A DNA stretch of 64,000 bases from Microbacterium oxydans (GCF_026559675.1 NZ_CP092891.1:1550001-1614000), one strand, 5' to 3'; counted from the stretch's first letter, positions 19,847 through 28,776 are shown. Numbers and translations are program-made. Notes: a model not told the origin generated them from the letters alone.

Positions 19847-20536
19847 TCAGGCGCGGCGCCGGTAGGCGAGCACGGAGACGATCAGGGCCGCGATGCCCGC
19901 GACCAGTCCGCCGGCTCCGAGCGCGATGCCCGTGACGTCGTTCGCGGTCGAGGCGGCCGCCGTTTCCTCCGTGCTCTCGGCCGCGTCGTGCTCGCCGTGA
20001 CCGCCGGCAGCGGCCTCGGTGACCGTGACGACCGGCGCCGGAGCGTCCAGGCTGTGCGGGTCCTCGCCCTTCTCGGCGAGCTGCGTCCACTCGGTCGAGC
20101 CCTCGACGCACTCCTGCACGACGGGGAAGGCCAGCGACGCCGGAGTGCTCTCGTCCAGACCGACGCCCATGCTCACAGCGCCGCGGAGGTCGGTGGGCAC
20201 GGGCGTCAGCGCCGTGTAGGTGACCTGGCTGACGAGACCGTCGTCGCCACGCTCGACCTGGATGCTCCAGTCGCCGTCCAGGGTCGGTGCCACGGACGCG
20301 AGTCCGTCGGGCATGGTGATGCGCAGTGCCGTGGTCGGGGAGTTCTCGCAGCCGTGGGAGAACGAGAACGTGAGCACGCCGTGGTCGCCGGCGACGAGCT
20401 CGTCGGGGCTGACGCTCACGTGGGCGCTGGCCATCGCGGGGACCACGAGGGCGAGGACGGCACCGCCGAGGACTCCGGCGGTGGCGAGGGCGGTGCGGCG
20501 GGTGCGGCTGGTGCGGGTGCGGGTGTTGCGGGACAT
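19847..20536 (-). CDS. YcnI-family (DUF1775) copper-associated exported protein
   Basis: 229 residues. A signal peptide (about 1-37, ending AMASAH) leaves a mature protein beginning with His, as in YcnI proteins where the N-terminal His binds copper. The DUF1775 domain spans about 37-165, with cysteines in HGCENSPT and VVQECVEG. A linker rich in Glu, Ala and His follows, then one C-terminal membrane helix with a YRRRA tail that anchors it outside. ATG 20536 has GGAGAT at ideal spacing; the upstream in-frame start at 20575 does not. The gene follows a membrane protein on the same strand. Confidence 0.85.
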   Translation of the reverse strand: MSRNTRTRTSRTRRTALATAGVLGGAVLALVVPAMASAHVSVSPDELVAGDHGVLTFSFSHGCENSPTTALRITMPDGLASVAPTLDGDWSIQVERGDDGLVSQVTYTALTPVPTDLRGAVSMGVGLDESTPASLAFPVVQECVEGSTEWTQLAEKGEDPHSLDAPAPVVTVTEAAAGGHGEHDAAESTEETAAASTANDVTGIALGAGGLVAGIAALIVSVLAYRRRA

Positions 20537-20642
20537 GCGGAAATCTCCTGTGTGCTCGGAATGCGGGCGCGCCACGATGGCGCGTTCCCGCGAGAGGGAT
20601 GGGGCCGCCCGATGCGGGCGGCGGAATCCGGTGCGACGGAAG

Positions 20643-21227
20643 TCAGTCGCAGATGAGCGCAGGAGGGCCCCGTCGCGACACGGCGGACGAGGCCGCGGCG
20701 TCGAACGAGGGAAGGGTGATCGCGCGAGGGCGGAGGGGGCGTCGGTGCTCGACCGGTGCGATCGCGGCGGCCCGACGCAGCAGCGCCTCGACCCAGCGGA
20801 CCACGGCCCGCACGACCGTCTCTCCGTGCCAGACCACGAGCGTGGTGAGCAGGGCTGCGACCGCGTGCGCGAACAGCATCATGGTGGCGGGGGCCGACGC
20901 GGGCGATGCGGGTGCGAGTCCCGAGAGCGTCAGATGGTGCACATGTCCGGTGCCGCCCGCGAGGTCGACCCCGGTGGGCGACCCCAGTGCCTGGAACAGC
21001 AGATGGAAGGCGACCTGGGAGACGACGACGGCCACCGCGACGCGCCCGCGCGACTGCCGCACGCCGACCAGGAGTGCGGAGAGCGGCGTCAGCAGGGTCG
21101 CAACGGCGAGGATCAGCAGCGGATGCGGGGCCGCTCCGCCGCCGAGCGTGTGCGACAGCGCGGCGAGCAGGGTCGCGACGGAGGAGACGACAGCAGCGCG
21201 TACGAGTCGCAGCTGCCGGGCATTCAC
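20643..21227 (-). CDS. Membrane protein upstream of ycnI, function unknown
   Basis: 194 residues with about four hydrophobic helices (roughly 8-28, 36-56, 63-83, 112-134). A His-containing outer segment (GTGHVHHLTLSG) and a basic C-terminus ending CD follow. The position directly ahead of ycnI on the same strand suggests a shared role in copper handling, but I do not recognise the family. GTG start lies 6 nt after TAGGCT. Confidence 0.65.
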   Translation of the reverse strand: MNARQLRLVRAAVVSSVATLLAALSHTLGGGAAPHPLLILAVATLLTPLSALLVGVRQSRGRVAVAVVVSQVAFHLLFQALGSPTGVDLAGGTGHVHHLTLSGLAPASPASAPATMMLFAHAVAALLTTLVVWHGETVVRAVVRWVEALLRRAAAIAPVEHRRPLRPRAITLPSFDAAASSAVSRRGPPALICD

Positions 21228-21233
21228 GCTGAC

Positions 21234-21239
21234 AGCCTA
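21234..21239 (-). promoter_or_regulatory. Leaderless-type -10 box for the ycnI operon
   Basis: TAGGCT on the minus strand, 6 nt before the GTG at 21227. Confidence 0.65.
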
Positions 21240-21281
21240 GCCGTGCGGCGGGTGCCGGGCGGATTCCTAGCTGGGGGGCAG

Positions 21282-21287
21282 TAACGT
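21282..21287 (+). promoter_or_regulatory. Leaderless-type -10 box for the site-2 protease
   Basis: TAACGT, 6 nt before the GTG at 21294. Confidence 0.65.
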
Positions 21288-21293
21288 TGGCAC

Positions 21294-22607
21294 GTGGAAA
21301 TCCTGCTCTATCTGGGCGGCATCCTCTTCATGCTGATCGGCCTCGGCCTCTCGATCGGCCTGCACGAGGTCGGCCATCTCGTCCCCGCGAAGCTCTTCGG
21401 CGTGCGCGTCGGCCAGTACATGATCGGCTTCGGACCGCGGCTCTGGTCGAAGCGCATCGGCGAGACGGAGTACGGGTTCAAGATGCTGCCCCTCGGCGGC
21501 TTCATCTCGATGTCCGGCATGTACCCGGAGTCGAAGAGCACGGGGCCGGCCTCCGGCGTGTTCCGCTCGCTGATCCAGGACGCACGATCCGCGAACGACG
21601 AGACGATCGCCGAGGGGGCGGAGGACCGCGTCTTCTACCGCCTGCCGGTGTGGAAGCGCGTCGTGGTCATGCTCGGCGGACCGCTGATGAACCTGATCCT
21701 CGCCACCGTGGTCTTCACCGTGCTGCTCTCCGGGATCGGACTGCAGCAGGGGACGACGACGATCGCCTCGGTCAACGAGTGCGTGGTGCCCGCCGGCTCC
21801 ACGGCGACCGAGTGCTCCGCGGACGATCCGGCGTCGCCCGCCGCCGAGGCCGGGATCAAGCCCGGCGACGTGATCGTGTCGGTCGACGGCACCCCCGTGT
21901 CGACCTTCGCGGAGGCCACAGCGATCGTGCAGGCGGCTCCGGGCGAGACGCTCCCGATGGTGGTCCGGCGCGACGGTGTGGAGAAGACGCTGAGCATCAC
22001 GCCGATCGAGGCCCAGCGCACCATCACCGACGCCGGCGGTCGGCCGATCCTCGATGACGCCGGCGAGCCCGTCGTCAAGGACGTCGGCTACGTCGGCATG
22101 ACATCGCAGATGGGCTACGTGCAGCAACCGCTGAACGCGGGTCCGCAGATGACGGCGGACACGGTCGCACGGGTGGGCTCCATGATCCTCACGCTCCCGG
22201 TACGGATCTGGGACACCGGCGTCTCCCTCGTCACCGGCAGCGAACGCGACCCGAACGGTCCACTGAGCGTGGTGGGCGTCGGCCGTATCGCCGGGGAGGT
22301 CGCGGCGACCGATGCACCGGTCCTCGACAGGTTCGCGATCCTCCTCAGCCTGCTGGGGTCGCTGAACGTCGCTCTCTTCGTCTTCAACCTGATTCCGCTG
22401 CTGCCGCTCGACGGCGGGCACGTCGTCGTGGCGCTGTGGGACGGCATCCGACGGGTGTGGGCCAAGATCTTCCGCCGGCCCCCGCCCGCGCCCGTCGACG
22501 CGACCAAGCTCGTTCCGCTGACCGTGGTCGTCGCGGTGCTGCTGATCGCGATGGGCGCGGTGCTCCTGCTCGCCGACGTCTTCAACCCGATGAAGATCCT
22601 CGGCTGA
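21294..22607 (+). CDS. RseP/Rip1-type site-2 metalloprotease (M50)
   Basis: 437-residue intramembrane zinc protease. The active site HEVGH (residues 24-28) is in the first membrane helix. A PDZ domain (about 170-250, EAGIKPGDVIVSVDG) lies in the middle, and the second active-site motif NLIPLLPLDGGHV (about 364-376) in the third helix. It cleaves membrane-bound anti-sigma factors or similar substrates after a first cut. Ends 7 bp before the convergent trpE-type gene. Confidence 0.92.
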   Translation: MEILLYLGGILFMLIGLGLSIGLHEVGHLVPAKLFGVRVGQYMIGFGPRLWSKRIGETEYGFKMLPLGGFISMSGMYPESKSTGPASGVFRSLIQDARSANDETIAEGAEDRVFYRLPVWKRVVVMLGGPLMNLILATVVFTVLLSGIGLQQGTTTIASVNECVVPAGSTATECSADDPASPAAEAGIKPGDVIVSVDGTPVSTFAEATAIVQAAPGETLPMVVRRDGVEKTLSITPIEAQRTITDAGGRPILDDAGEPVVKDVGYVGMTSQMGYVQQPLNAGPQMTADTVARVGSMILTLPVRIWDTGVSLVTGSERDPNGPLSVVGVGRIAGEVAATDAPVLDRFAILLSLLGSLNVALFVFNLIPLLPLDGGHVVVALWDGIRRVWAKIFRRPPPAPVDATKLVPLTVVVAVLLIAMGAVLLLADVFNPMKILG

Positions 22608-22614
22608 GCGCGAC

Positions 22615-24498
22615 TCAGGCGAACGCGTGCCCGACGAGGCGCTCGAGCGTGCGGATCCCGTCACGCGAGAGGATCGATTCCAGGTGACCCTGCACGGATG
22701 AGAAGTGCGCGCCGCGGAGGGCGTACACATCGCCGGAGGCGGCGTCCGCCGAGATCTCTGCCGGTCCGACCGTCGTCGTGCCGGGCGTGACGCGTGCGGT
22801 GAACGTGTTGTAGAAGCCGATCGAGGCGTTCTCCCCGAACACCGGGACGGACTTCTGCAGACCCTGATGCGGGGCATCCAGCGGGGTCAGGCCGATCCCG
22901 AGTCGGTCGGCGAGGATCTGGTGGCTCAGGCACACCGCCAGCAGCGGGGCGCCGGCATCGAGGCGACGGGCGACCACTTCGCGCATCCGGGCGATCCGTC
23001 CGTTCTCGGTGTCCCGGGGGTCGCCCGGGCCGGGGCCCGCGACGACGAGGTCGGCGGCATCCAGATCCGCATCCCGCACCTCGCTCCAGGGGGCGATCGT
23101 GACGGCGAGGCCGAGGTGGCGCAGCTGGTGGGCGAGCATGGTCGTGAACCGGTCCTCCGCGTCCACGACGAGGGCGGTGCGGCCGGCAAACGGGCCGGTG
23201 AAGTCCTCGCCCTGCGGGTTGAGCCAGAACTCCGCCAGACGGGCGTTGCGCGAGGACAGCAGCTCGGCGATGGCGGGGTCGTCGGCGAGGGCGCGCGTCT
23301 CTCCGGGTGCATCCGCGTCGCTGCGTGCTTCCGCCACGCGGTCGCGGTCGATGGCGCCGATCGCACCGAGCACGCCGGCGGCCTTCCCATGCGTCTCCGA
23401 GACCTCGCCCAGGGGGTCGGAGTGGCGCACCAGCGTCGCCCCGACCGGGACGCGCAGCGTGCCGTCCTGCAGATACACCGTGCGGATCAGGATCGGGGCG
23501 TCCACGTCGTGCCCGCCGTCGGCGTTCGGGGTGAACAGCGCGGCGACCCCGGAGTAGTAGCCGCGCGGCTTCTGCTCGTGGCGTCGGATCACGGCGCACG
23601 CGTTCTGCATGGGGGAGCCGGTGACGGTCGGGGCGAACATCGTCTCGCGGAGGATGTCGCGCGGGTCGAGGGAGCTGCGTCCCCGGAGCATGTACTCGGT
23701 GTGCGTGAGCCGTGACATCTCCTTCAGATGCGGCCCGGTGATCCGTCCGCCGTCGGAGCAGACGGCGCTCATCATCTTGAGCTCCTCGTCCACGACCATG
23801 AACAGCTCCTCGGTCTCCTTCGTGGAGGCGAGGAAGTCGATCAGCGTCTCCTTGGTGGCCCCGCCCGCCGGGTGGCGGAAGGTGCCGGAGATGGGGTTCA
23901 TCGTGACGATGCCCTCCCGCGCGACGACATGCGCCTCGGGACTCGCGCCGACGGCGATGTGTCCGGGCGTGAAGACCGCAAAAGTCCAGTACGCACCGCG
24001 TTCGTGCGTCAGGAGTGCGCGGAACCAGGTGAGCGCAGCCGTGCGGTCGTCGACGTCGATGCTCGCGGTGAAGTCCCGTCGGATCACGAAGTTCGCGCCC
24101 TCGCCGCGGCCGATCTCCTCGGCGATGACCTTCTCGACGATCGCGGCGTACGCCTCGTCCGCGATGTCGAAGCCGTCGTCGTGCAGCGGCACCGGTGCAC
24201 TCGGGAGTGCGGCGAGGAGGTCGGCGGTCGGCAGGTCGAGGTGCTCATCGACGATCACGCAGCGCAGCGGCGCCCCGTCATCCTGCGCGACGAACCCGCG
24301 CTCGCGAACCTGACGGTAGGGGACCATGGCGAAGACCTCGCGCGCGGCGCCGTCGACGGTCAGGGGGATGTCGGCGAGCAGGTCGACATCGACGACGTCA
24401 CCGGTGAGGAGCTCGACGGTGTCGGCGCCGTCGCGCGCGATCAGCACGAAGGATGCCGTCGGATCGGCGCTGAGCTCGGCGAGTCGTGAGAGGGTCAT
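22615..24498 (-). CDS. Fused anthranilate/ADIC synthase (chorismate-binding plus glutamine amidotransferase)
   Basis: 627 residues. The N-terminal 430 residues are a chorismate-utilising domain with MNPISGTFRHP, VVDEELKMM and ETMFAPTVTGSP. The C-terminal 190 are a class-I amidotransferase with the nucleophile in LAVCLSHQ and GPGPGDP. The fusion and motifs resemble PhzE, which makes aminodeoxyisochorismate, but no other phenazine gene is present. The gene lies behind a trp attenuator, which argues for a TrpEG role (chorismate plus glutamine to anthranilate) in tryptophan synthesis. ATG with GGAGA 6 nt upstream. Confidence 0.85.
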   Translation of the reverse strand: MTLSRLAELSADPTASFVLIARDGADTVELLTGDVVDVDLLADIPLTVDGAAREVFAMVPYRQVRERGFVAQDDGAPLRCVIVDEHLDLPTADLLAALPSAPVPLHDDGFDIADEAYAAIVEKVIAEEIGRGEGANFVIRRDFTASIDVDDRTAALTWFRALLTHERGAYWTFAVFTPGHIAVGASPEAHVVAREGIVTMNPISGTFRHPAGGATKETLIDFLASTKETEELFMVVDEELKMMSAVCSDGGRITGPHLKEMSRLTHTEYMLRGRSSLDPRDILRETMFAPTVTGSPMQNACAVIRRHEQKPRGYYSGVAALFTPNADGGHDVDAPILIRTVYLQDGTLRVPVGATLVRHSDPLGEVSETHGKAAGVLGAIGAIDRDRVAEARSDADAPGETRALADDPAIAELLSSRNARLAEFWLNPQGEDFTGPFAGRTALVVDAEDRFTTMLAHQLRHLGLAVTIAPWSEVRDADLDAADLVVAGPGPGDPRDTENGRIARMREVVARRLDAGAPLLAVCLSHQILADRLGIGLTPLDAPHQGLQKSVPVFGENASIGFYNTFTARVTPGTTTVGPAEISADAASGDVYALRGAHFSSVQGHLESILSRDGIRTLERLVGHAFA

Positions 24499-24535
24499 CG
24501 ATGTCTCCTGTGCAGTGCTCCGGCTCGGCGCAACG

Positions 24536-24559
24536 AAAAGACCGCCCCGGAGGCGGTCT
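24536..24559 (-). terminator. trp attenuator terminator
   Basis: On the minus strand AGACCGCC (24552-24559) pairs with GGCGGTCT (24539-24546) over a 5-nt loop, followed by TTTTCG. It is the only T-tailed terminator I noted here. It stands 37 nt before the ATG of the trpE-type gene. Its 5' arm can instead pair with GGCGGT at 24582-24587, forming the antiterminator. Confidence 0.9.
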
Positions 24560-24586
24560 GGATTCGTGGGAACGCGAACACACCGC

Positions 24587-24622
24587 CTAGAAGGCGGGCC
24601 ACCAGGTGAAGTTCGCGAGCAT
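24587..24622 (-). CDS. trpL: trp leader peptide (tandem Trp)
   Basis: Eleven codons, MLANFTWWPAF, with two adjacent Trp codons at positions 7-8. CCCGCC overlapping the Pro-Ala codons (24593-24598) pairs with GGCGGT just after the stop (24582-24587). When ribosomes stall at Trp codons, that GGCGGT is free to pair with ACCGCC at 24552-24557, blocking the terminator. The four-segment layout is that of classical Trp attenuation. The ATG lies 7 nt after TAGTTT, so the leader itself seems leaderless. Confidence 0.9.
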   Translation of the reverse strand: MLANFTWWPAF

Positions 24623-24629
24623 GGGGCCG

Positions 24630-24635
24630 AAACTA
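24630..24635 (-). promoter_or_regulatory. -10 box of the trp leader transcript
   Basis: TAGTTT on the minus strand, 7 nt before the trpL ATG. Confidence 0.6.
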
Positions 24636-24669
24636 CCACATCGCGAGTGTCCGCCTGAGTGCGATGACG

Positions 24670-25296
24670 TCACCAGATGCTGCCGCCGGGCTCCCGTGCT
24701 TCGGCGTCGAGAGCGTGGTCGACGGCCAGCCGCACGGCGCGGGCGAGCTCCTCCTCGGCGAGGTGCGGCGTGCCCGACGGCGCCGTGCCGGACGACCACG
24801 GAAGGTGCACGAATCCCGCGGGGATGCCGGGCTCGACGGCGCCGAGCGCGGTGTACAGCACGTGGTTGCAGACGTAGGAGCCGGCCGACAGTGAGAGCTG
24901 CGCCGGAATCGCGTGGGCGGTGAGCACCTGGACGATGCGCTTGACCGGAAGGGTGGCGAAGCGCGCCGCAGGTCCGTCGGTCTCGCTGGGGACGTCGACC
25001 GGCTGTGCCCCGTCGTTGTCCGGGATCCGCGCGTCCATCAGGTTCACGCCGACGCGCTCGACCGCGACGCGCGGACTCCCGCCGGCGAGTCCGGTCGCGA
25101 TGACGGCATCGGGGGAGTGCTGCGCGATCAGGGCACGCAGACGTCGAGCGGAGCCCTCGAAGGCGACGGGAAGCGTCGCGACGACGAGGTCGTGCGGGCC
25201 GTCGTACCCGGCTGCGACCGCGTTCACCGCATCGGCCGAGGGGTTGCGCGCTGCGCCGTCGAAGGGCTCGAAGCCGGTGAGAAGGATGACCGCCAT
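24670..25296 (-). CDS. pcp: Pyroglutamyl-peptidase I
   Basis: 208-residue cytosolic cysteine peptidase (C15) that removes N-terminal pyroglutamate from peptides. The catalytic triad is Glu80 (VERVGVNLMDARIPDN), Cys143 (SAGSYVCNH) and His164 (GFVHLPW). The N-terminal LLTGFEPFDG is the family hallmark. ATG lies 6 nt after TACGCT. It sits upstream of trpL on the same strand; the trp promoter lies in the 47-bp gap. Confidence 0.93.
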   Translation of the reverse strand: MAVILLTGFEPFDGAARNPSADAVNAVAAGYDGPHDLVVATLPVAFEGSARRLRALIAQHSPDAVIATGLAGGSPRVAVERVGVNLMDARIPDNDGAQPVDVPSETDGPAARFATLPVKRIVQVLTAHAIPAQLSLSAGSYVCNHVLYTALGAVEPGIPAGFVHLPWSSGTAPSGTPHLAEEELARAVRLAVDHALDAEAREPGGSIW

Positions 25297-25302
25297 CTCC
25301 TC

Positions 25303-25308
25303 AGCGTA
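25303..25308 (-). promoter_or_regulatory. Leaderless-type -10 box for pcp
   Basis: TACGCT on the minus strand, 6 nt before the ATG at 25296. Confidence 0.6.
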
Positions 25309-25344
25309 TGTGCGTCCGTCCAGCCCTCACGCATCCTGGCGGCG

Positions 25345-25350
25345 TAGGCT
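25345..25350 (+). promoter_or_regulatory. Leaderless-type -10 box for ispG
   Basis: TAGGCT, 6 nt before the GTG at 25357. Divergent from the pcp promoter. Confidence 0.65.
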
Positions 25351-25356
25351 TGAGGC

Positions 25357-26508
25357 GTGCCAGCAGTGAACCTCGGAATGCCGAAGATCCCCGAAGTCCT
25401 CGCCCCCCGTCGCAAGTCCCGCCAGATCAAGGTGGGCAAGGTGCTCGTGGGCGGCGACGCTCCCGTCAGCGTGCAGTCGATGACGACCACGAAGACGACC
25501 GACATCAACGGGACTCTGCAGCAGATCGCCGAGCTCACGGCGTCGGGCTGCGAGATCGTGCGCGTCGCCGTGCCGCATCAGGACGATGCCGACGCGCTGA
25601 AGATCATCGCGATGAAGAGCCAGATCCCGGTGATCGCCGACATCCACTTCCAGCCGCGCTACATCTACACGGCCATCGACGCCGGGTGCGGGGCGGTCCG
25701 GGTGAACCCGGGCAACATCCGCGAGTTCGACGGCAACGTCGGCAAGATCGCCGAGGCGGCCAAAGCCGCCGGCGTCTCGCTGCGCATCGGCGTCAACGCC
25801 GGTTCGCTCGACCGTCGCATCCTGACCAAGTACGGCAAGGCCACCGCGGAGGCTCTCGTCGAGAGCGCCGTCTGGGAGGCATCGCTGTTCGAGGAGCACG
25901 ACTTCCACGACTTCAAGATCTCGGTCAAGCACAACGACCCGATCGTGATGGTCAAGGCCTACCGCCAGCTCGCCGAGCGGGGCGACTGGCCGCTGCACCT
26001 CGGTGTGACCGAAGCCGGGCCCGCCTTCCAGGGCACGATCAAGAGCTCGACCGCGTTCGGCATCCTGCTCGGCGAGGGCATCGGCGACACGATCCGGGTC
26101 TCGCTGTCCGCTCCGCCCGCCGAAGAGGTCAAGGTCGGCCACCAGATCCTGCAGTCGCTCAACCTGCGGGAGCGCAAGCTCGAGATCGTCTCGTGCCCGT
26201 CGTGCGGTCGCGCCCAGGTCGACGTGTACACGCTCGCCGAGAACGTCACCGAGGGGCTCAAGGACATGACCGTCCCGCTCCGCGTCGCCGTGATGGGCTG
26301 CGTCGTGAACGGCCCCGGTGAGGCGCGCGAGGCCGACCTCGGGGTCGCCTCGGGCAACGGCAAGGGCCAGATCTTCGTGAAGGGCGAGGTCATCAAGACC
26401 GTGCCGGAGGCCGACATCGTCGCGACGCTGATCGAAGAGGCCAACCGGATCGCCGCCGAGATGGGGCCGGAAGCGCCGCTCGGAACCGCTCAGGTCGTCA
26501 CGGTCTGA
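25357..26508 (+). CDS. ispG: 4-hydroxy-3-methylbut-2-enyl diphosphate synthase
   Basis: 383 residues. Converts MEcPP to HMBPP, the penultimate MEP-pathway step, using a [4Fe-4S] cluster. Cluster ligands are visible in SCPSCGR and [10 protein letters not shown]. Also visible are [13 protein letters not shown], the barrel segment [11 protein letters not shown] and VNPGNIR. Leaderless-type GTG start. The AlaX-like gene follows after 40 nt with its own ribosome site, and the two probably share a transcript. Confidence 0.96.
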   Translation: MPAVNLGMPKIPEVLAPRRKSRQIKVGKVLVGGDAPVSVQSMTTTKTTDINGTLQQIAELTASGCEIVRVAVPHQDDADALKIIAMKSQIPVIADIHFQPRYIYTAIDAGCGAVRVNPGNIREFDGNVGKIAEAAKAAGVSLRIGVNAGSLDRRILTKYGKATAEALVESAVWEASLFEEHDFHDFKISVKHNDPIVMVKAYRQLAERGDWPLHLGVTEAGPAFQGTIKSSTAFGILLGEGIGDTIRVSLSAPPAEEVKVGHQILQSLNLRERKLEIVSCPSCGRAQVDVYTLAENVTEGLKDMTVPLRVAVMGCVVNGPGEAREADLGVASGNGKGQIFVKGEVIKTVPEADIVATLIEEANRIAAEMGPEAPLGTAQVVTV

Positions 26509-26548
26509 CTCCGTCCCGCATTCCGACCGCTCGATCCTGAGGAGTCCC

Positions 26549-27415
26549 ATGTCTGCCACGGTCGTGTCCTTCGCCGAGGGAGCCGTCTCGGGCGATGGTG
26601 TCGTCTCGCGGGTCGAGGCGACACCGCGAGGCACGGTCGTCGTCGTCGACGCGACGCCGTTCCACCCGGTGGACCACACCTGGCCCGATCAGCCCGGCGA
26701 CTCGGGCTCGATCGGGGACGGCACGGCCGACGTGCGCGTGACGGAGGCCGTGATGGCCGCCGTGAGCGATGAGGGCGAGTTCGCCGTGGGCGGCGACATC
26801 CCCGCGAAGCGCGGCACCGAAGGCTGGACCTGGCTCGTGGGGCACCTGCTCGACGGCGAGGCGCCGGGTTGGGTGGCCGAGGGCGCGCACGTGAAGCTGT
26901 CCGTCGACACCGCCAGACGGGCGGGTCTCAGCCGCGGGCACACCGCCTGCCACCTGGCGTCTCTGGCGCTCGACCTCGCTCTCGCCGATCTCTGGCGCAA
27001 GGAGCCGGGCGAGGACGCGCTCGGGAACCCGGACTTCGAGAGCCGCGCGAATCAGTCCAGCCGCATCCACGAGGACGGCGCCGTGGACGAGTATCGCCTC
27101 GGCAAGAGCCTGCGGAGGGCCGGCTTCGACACCGAGGGTTTCGCCGCGACGATCGACGAGCGCGAGGCGCGGATCAACTCCCAGCTCGCCGCCTGGATCG
27201 CGTCGGCGGCCACGAGTCGTGTCGAGACGGAAGGGCCGACGATCGTCGATCGTCGCCGTTGGCACTGCGAACTCCCCGAGGGGGAGGCCGTGATCCTGTG
27301 CGGCGGCACCCACGTGGCCTCCCTGGCGGAGTTCGCGTCCGTCACGGTGTCGCTCGACCTGAGCGATCCTCAGCTCCTCGTGATGACGACGACCGCGACG
27401 CCGGCGCGGGCATAG
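26549..27415 (+). CDS. AlaX-like alanyl-tRNA editing protein
   Basis: 288 residues. Free-standing relative of the AlaRS editing domain, expected to deacylate mischarged Ser-tRNA(Ala). The zinc site is complete: HTACH (His131, His135) and CGGTH (Cys251, His255). N-terminal residues form the usual beta-barrel with FHPVDHTWPDQPGDSG. AGGAG 6 nt before the ATG. Substrate tRNA cannot be settled from the sequence; some relatives act on other tRNAs. Confidence 0.82.
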   Translation: MSATVVSFAEGAVSGDGVVSRVEATPRGTVVVVDATPFHPVDHTWPDQPGDSGSIGDGTADVRVTEAVMAAVSDEGEFAVGGDIPAKRGTEGWTWLVGHLLDGEAPGWVAEGAHVKLSVDTARRAGLSRGHTACHLASLALDLALADLWRKEPGEDALGNPDFESRANQSSRIHEDGAVDEYRLGKSLRRAGFDTEGFAATIDEREARINSQLAAWIASAATSRVETEGPTIVDRRRWHCELPEGEAVILCGGTHVASLAEFASVTVSLDLSDPQLLVMTTTATPARA

Positions 27416-27458
27416 GCTCGGCGGCGGAACGCTCGACGGTCCTGGCACGCCCGTGTCG

Positions 27459-27851
27459 TCAGGGGCGTGCGCCTGACGGGGCGGGGTCTTCGTCCGTCGG
27501 ACGCCAGACCGCGCGGAGCACGCGCTGAGCATCGGCCAGCGCGAGTCCTTCTGCCTTGGCGATCTCGGCGAGCGCCCGGGCCGCGTCGGCGATGCCACCC
27601 GCGGCCGGTCGGGCGGTGTCGCTCACGCGTGTGCCGGATCCGATCCGCGAGGTGGCGAGCCCGTCGTCCTCGAGGAGCCGATAGGCCTTGGCGACGGTGC
27701 CGGGCGCGATCGAGAGGTCCGACGCGAGTTGGCGGACGGAGGGGAGACGGTCCCCGGCGAGGAGATGACCTGTCGTGATCAGTCCGCGGATCTGATCGTG
27801 GACCTGCTCTGCGGGCGACTCGCCGGCGTCTCGGCGGATGGTGATGATCAT
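27459..27851 (-). CDS. YtrA-type GntR transcriptional regulator
   Basis: 130 residues. An N-terminal winged helix (about 10-75: SPAEQVHDQIRGLITTGHL, then LPSVRQLASDLSIAPGTVAKAY) is followed by a short helical tail, the size and layout of the YtrA subfamily. The true ATG is 27851, overlapping the stop of the upstream membrane-protein gene as ATGA; the longer frame is spurious. The likely target is the perfect inverted repeat at 28777-28795 that covers the operon promoter, so the operon would be self-repressed. Confidence 0.88.
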   Translation of the reverse strand: MIITIRRDAGESPAEQVHDQIRGLITTGHLLAGDRLPSVRQLASDLSIAPGTVAKAYRLLEDDGLATSRIGSGTRVSDTARPAAGGIADAARALAEIAKAEGLALADAQRVLRAVWRPTDEDPAPSGARP

Positions 27852-28750
27852 GACGCGAGTGCCGGTGTCGTCTTCCGCGCGCCAATCGGCACACCGCTGA
27901 GCACGGTGATCAGGCAGAGGGCGAGGCCGGCGACGGTCGCGATCGCCCAGGCCACGAAGAGGGCGGGCCCCATCGCCGCGAACGGGGTGCCCAGCGACAC
28001 GGTGCCGATCGTGCCGGCCTGAGCGGACAGCATCATCGAGGCGGTGCCACGCAGCGAGTTGAACACGACGGCGAGGTGCAGCAGGACGGCAGCGCACGCG
28101 ATGCGCGTGATGTTCGCGGCGCGGAGGCGTCGGATCGCGGTGTCGAGATCCACGTCATCGCCCCAGGCGGGACGCGGGATCCGGAGCCAGGCGATGGTGG
28201 TGACGACGAGAAGGGCGGCGAGCAGAGCAAGGGACGGAAGCGAGTAGTACCACCCGTAGATCCCGGACGACGCTGCCGTCCCGGACGTGCCGAGGGTGAT
28301 CGAGAACAGGGTGTGGTGCCCGAGGTCGTCGGTCTCGGAGGCGGCGCCGGCGGCCAGCGCGAGGATGACCGCGAGGACCACGAGGGCGCCCAGGACGATC
28401 GGCCGGCTCGGACGCAGGAACGTCCGGAGCGTGCGCGGCACCAGCTGCGCCGAGGCGTTCATGGACGTCGAGCGCGGAGGGAACGAGAGCAGGACGACCC
28501 CGAGGATGCCGACGATCAACGGGAGCGCTGCTCGGGTGCCGACGTCCCACCAGAGAACCGGACCGAGCCCGAAGTCGCCGGGGAGCGGCGCGGCGGTCAC
28601 GACGACGGGGATTCCGCCGGCGACCGCGGCGAGCACGGCGTCTCGCGTTCCGAGGCGTGGGGCACCACGAAGAAGCGTCAGTCGGAGGACGAGGGCGATG
28701 CACGCGGCCAGCGCGAGCGGGCCCCACATCAGAAGGTAGAACAGGAACAT
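27848..28750 (-). CDS. Multi-pass membrane protein of the GntR operon
   Basis: 300 residues with about seven or eight hydrophobic helices and no recognised catalytic motif. YtrA-type regulators are often paired with transporters or with DUF1648-like membrane proteins responding to cell-envelope stress, and this gene takes that place. I cannot assign a family. ATG 28750 has GGAGG 5 nt upstream and is preferred over TTG at 28762. Translationally coupled to the regulator through ATGA. Confidence 0.7.
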   Translation of the reverse strand: MFLFYLLMWGPLALAACIALVLRLTLLRGAPRLGTRDAVLAAVAGGIPVVVTAAPLPGDFGLGPVLWWDVGTRAALPLIVGILGVVLLSFPPRSTSMNASAQLVPRTLRTFLRPSRPIVLGALVVLAVILALAAGAASETDDLGHHTLFSITLGTSGTAASSGIYGWYYSLPSLALLAALLVVTTIAWLRIPRPAWGDDVDLDTAIRRLRAANITRIACAAVLLHLAVVFNSLRGTASMMLSAQAGTIGTVSLGTPFAAMGPALFVAWAIATVAGLALCLITVLSGVPIGARKTTPALAS

Positions 28751-28776
28751 CGGAGCCTCCAAGGTGCATCATTCCG

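Noticed and set aside
22615-24498. Phenazine biosynthesis cluster
   Set aside because: Only a PhzE-like fusion is present; neighbours are housekeeping genes and the leader is a Trp attenuator.
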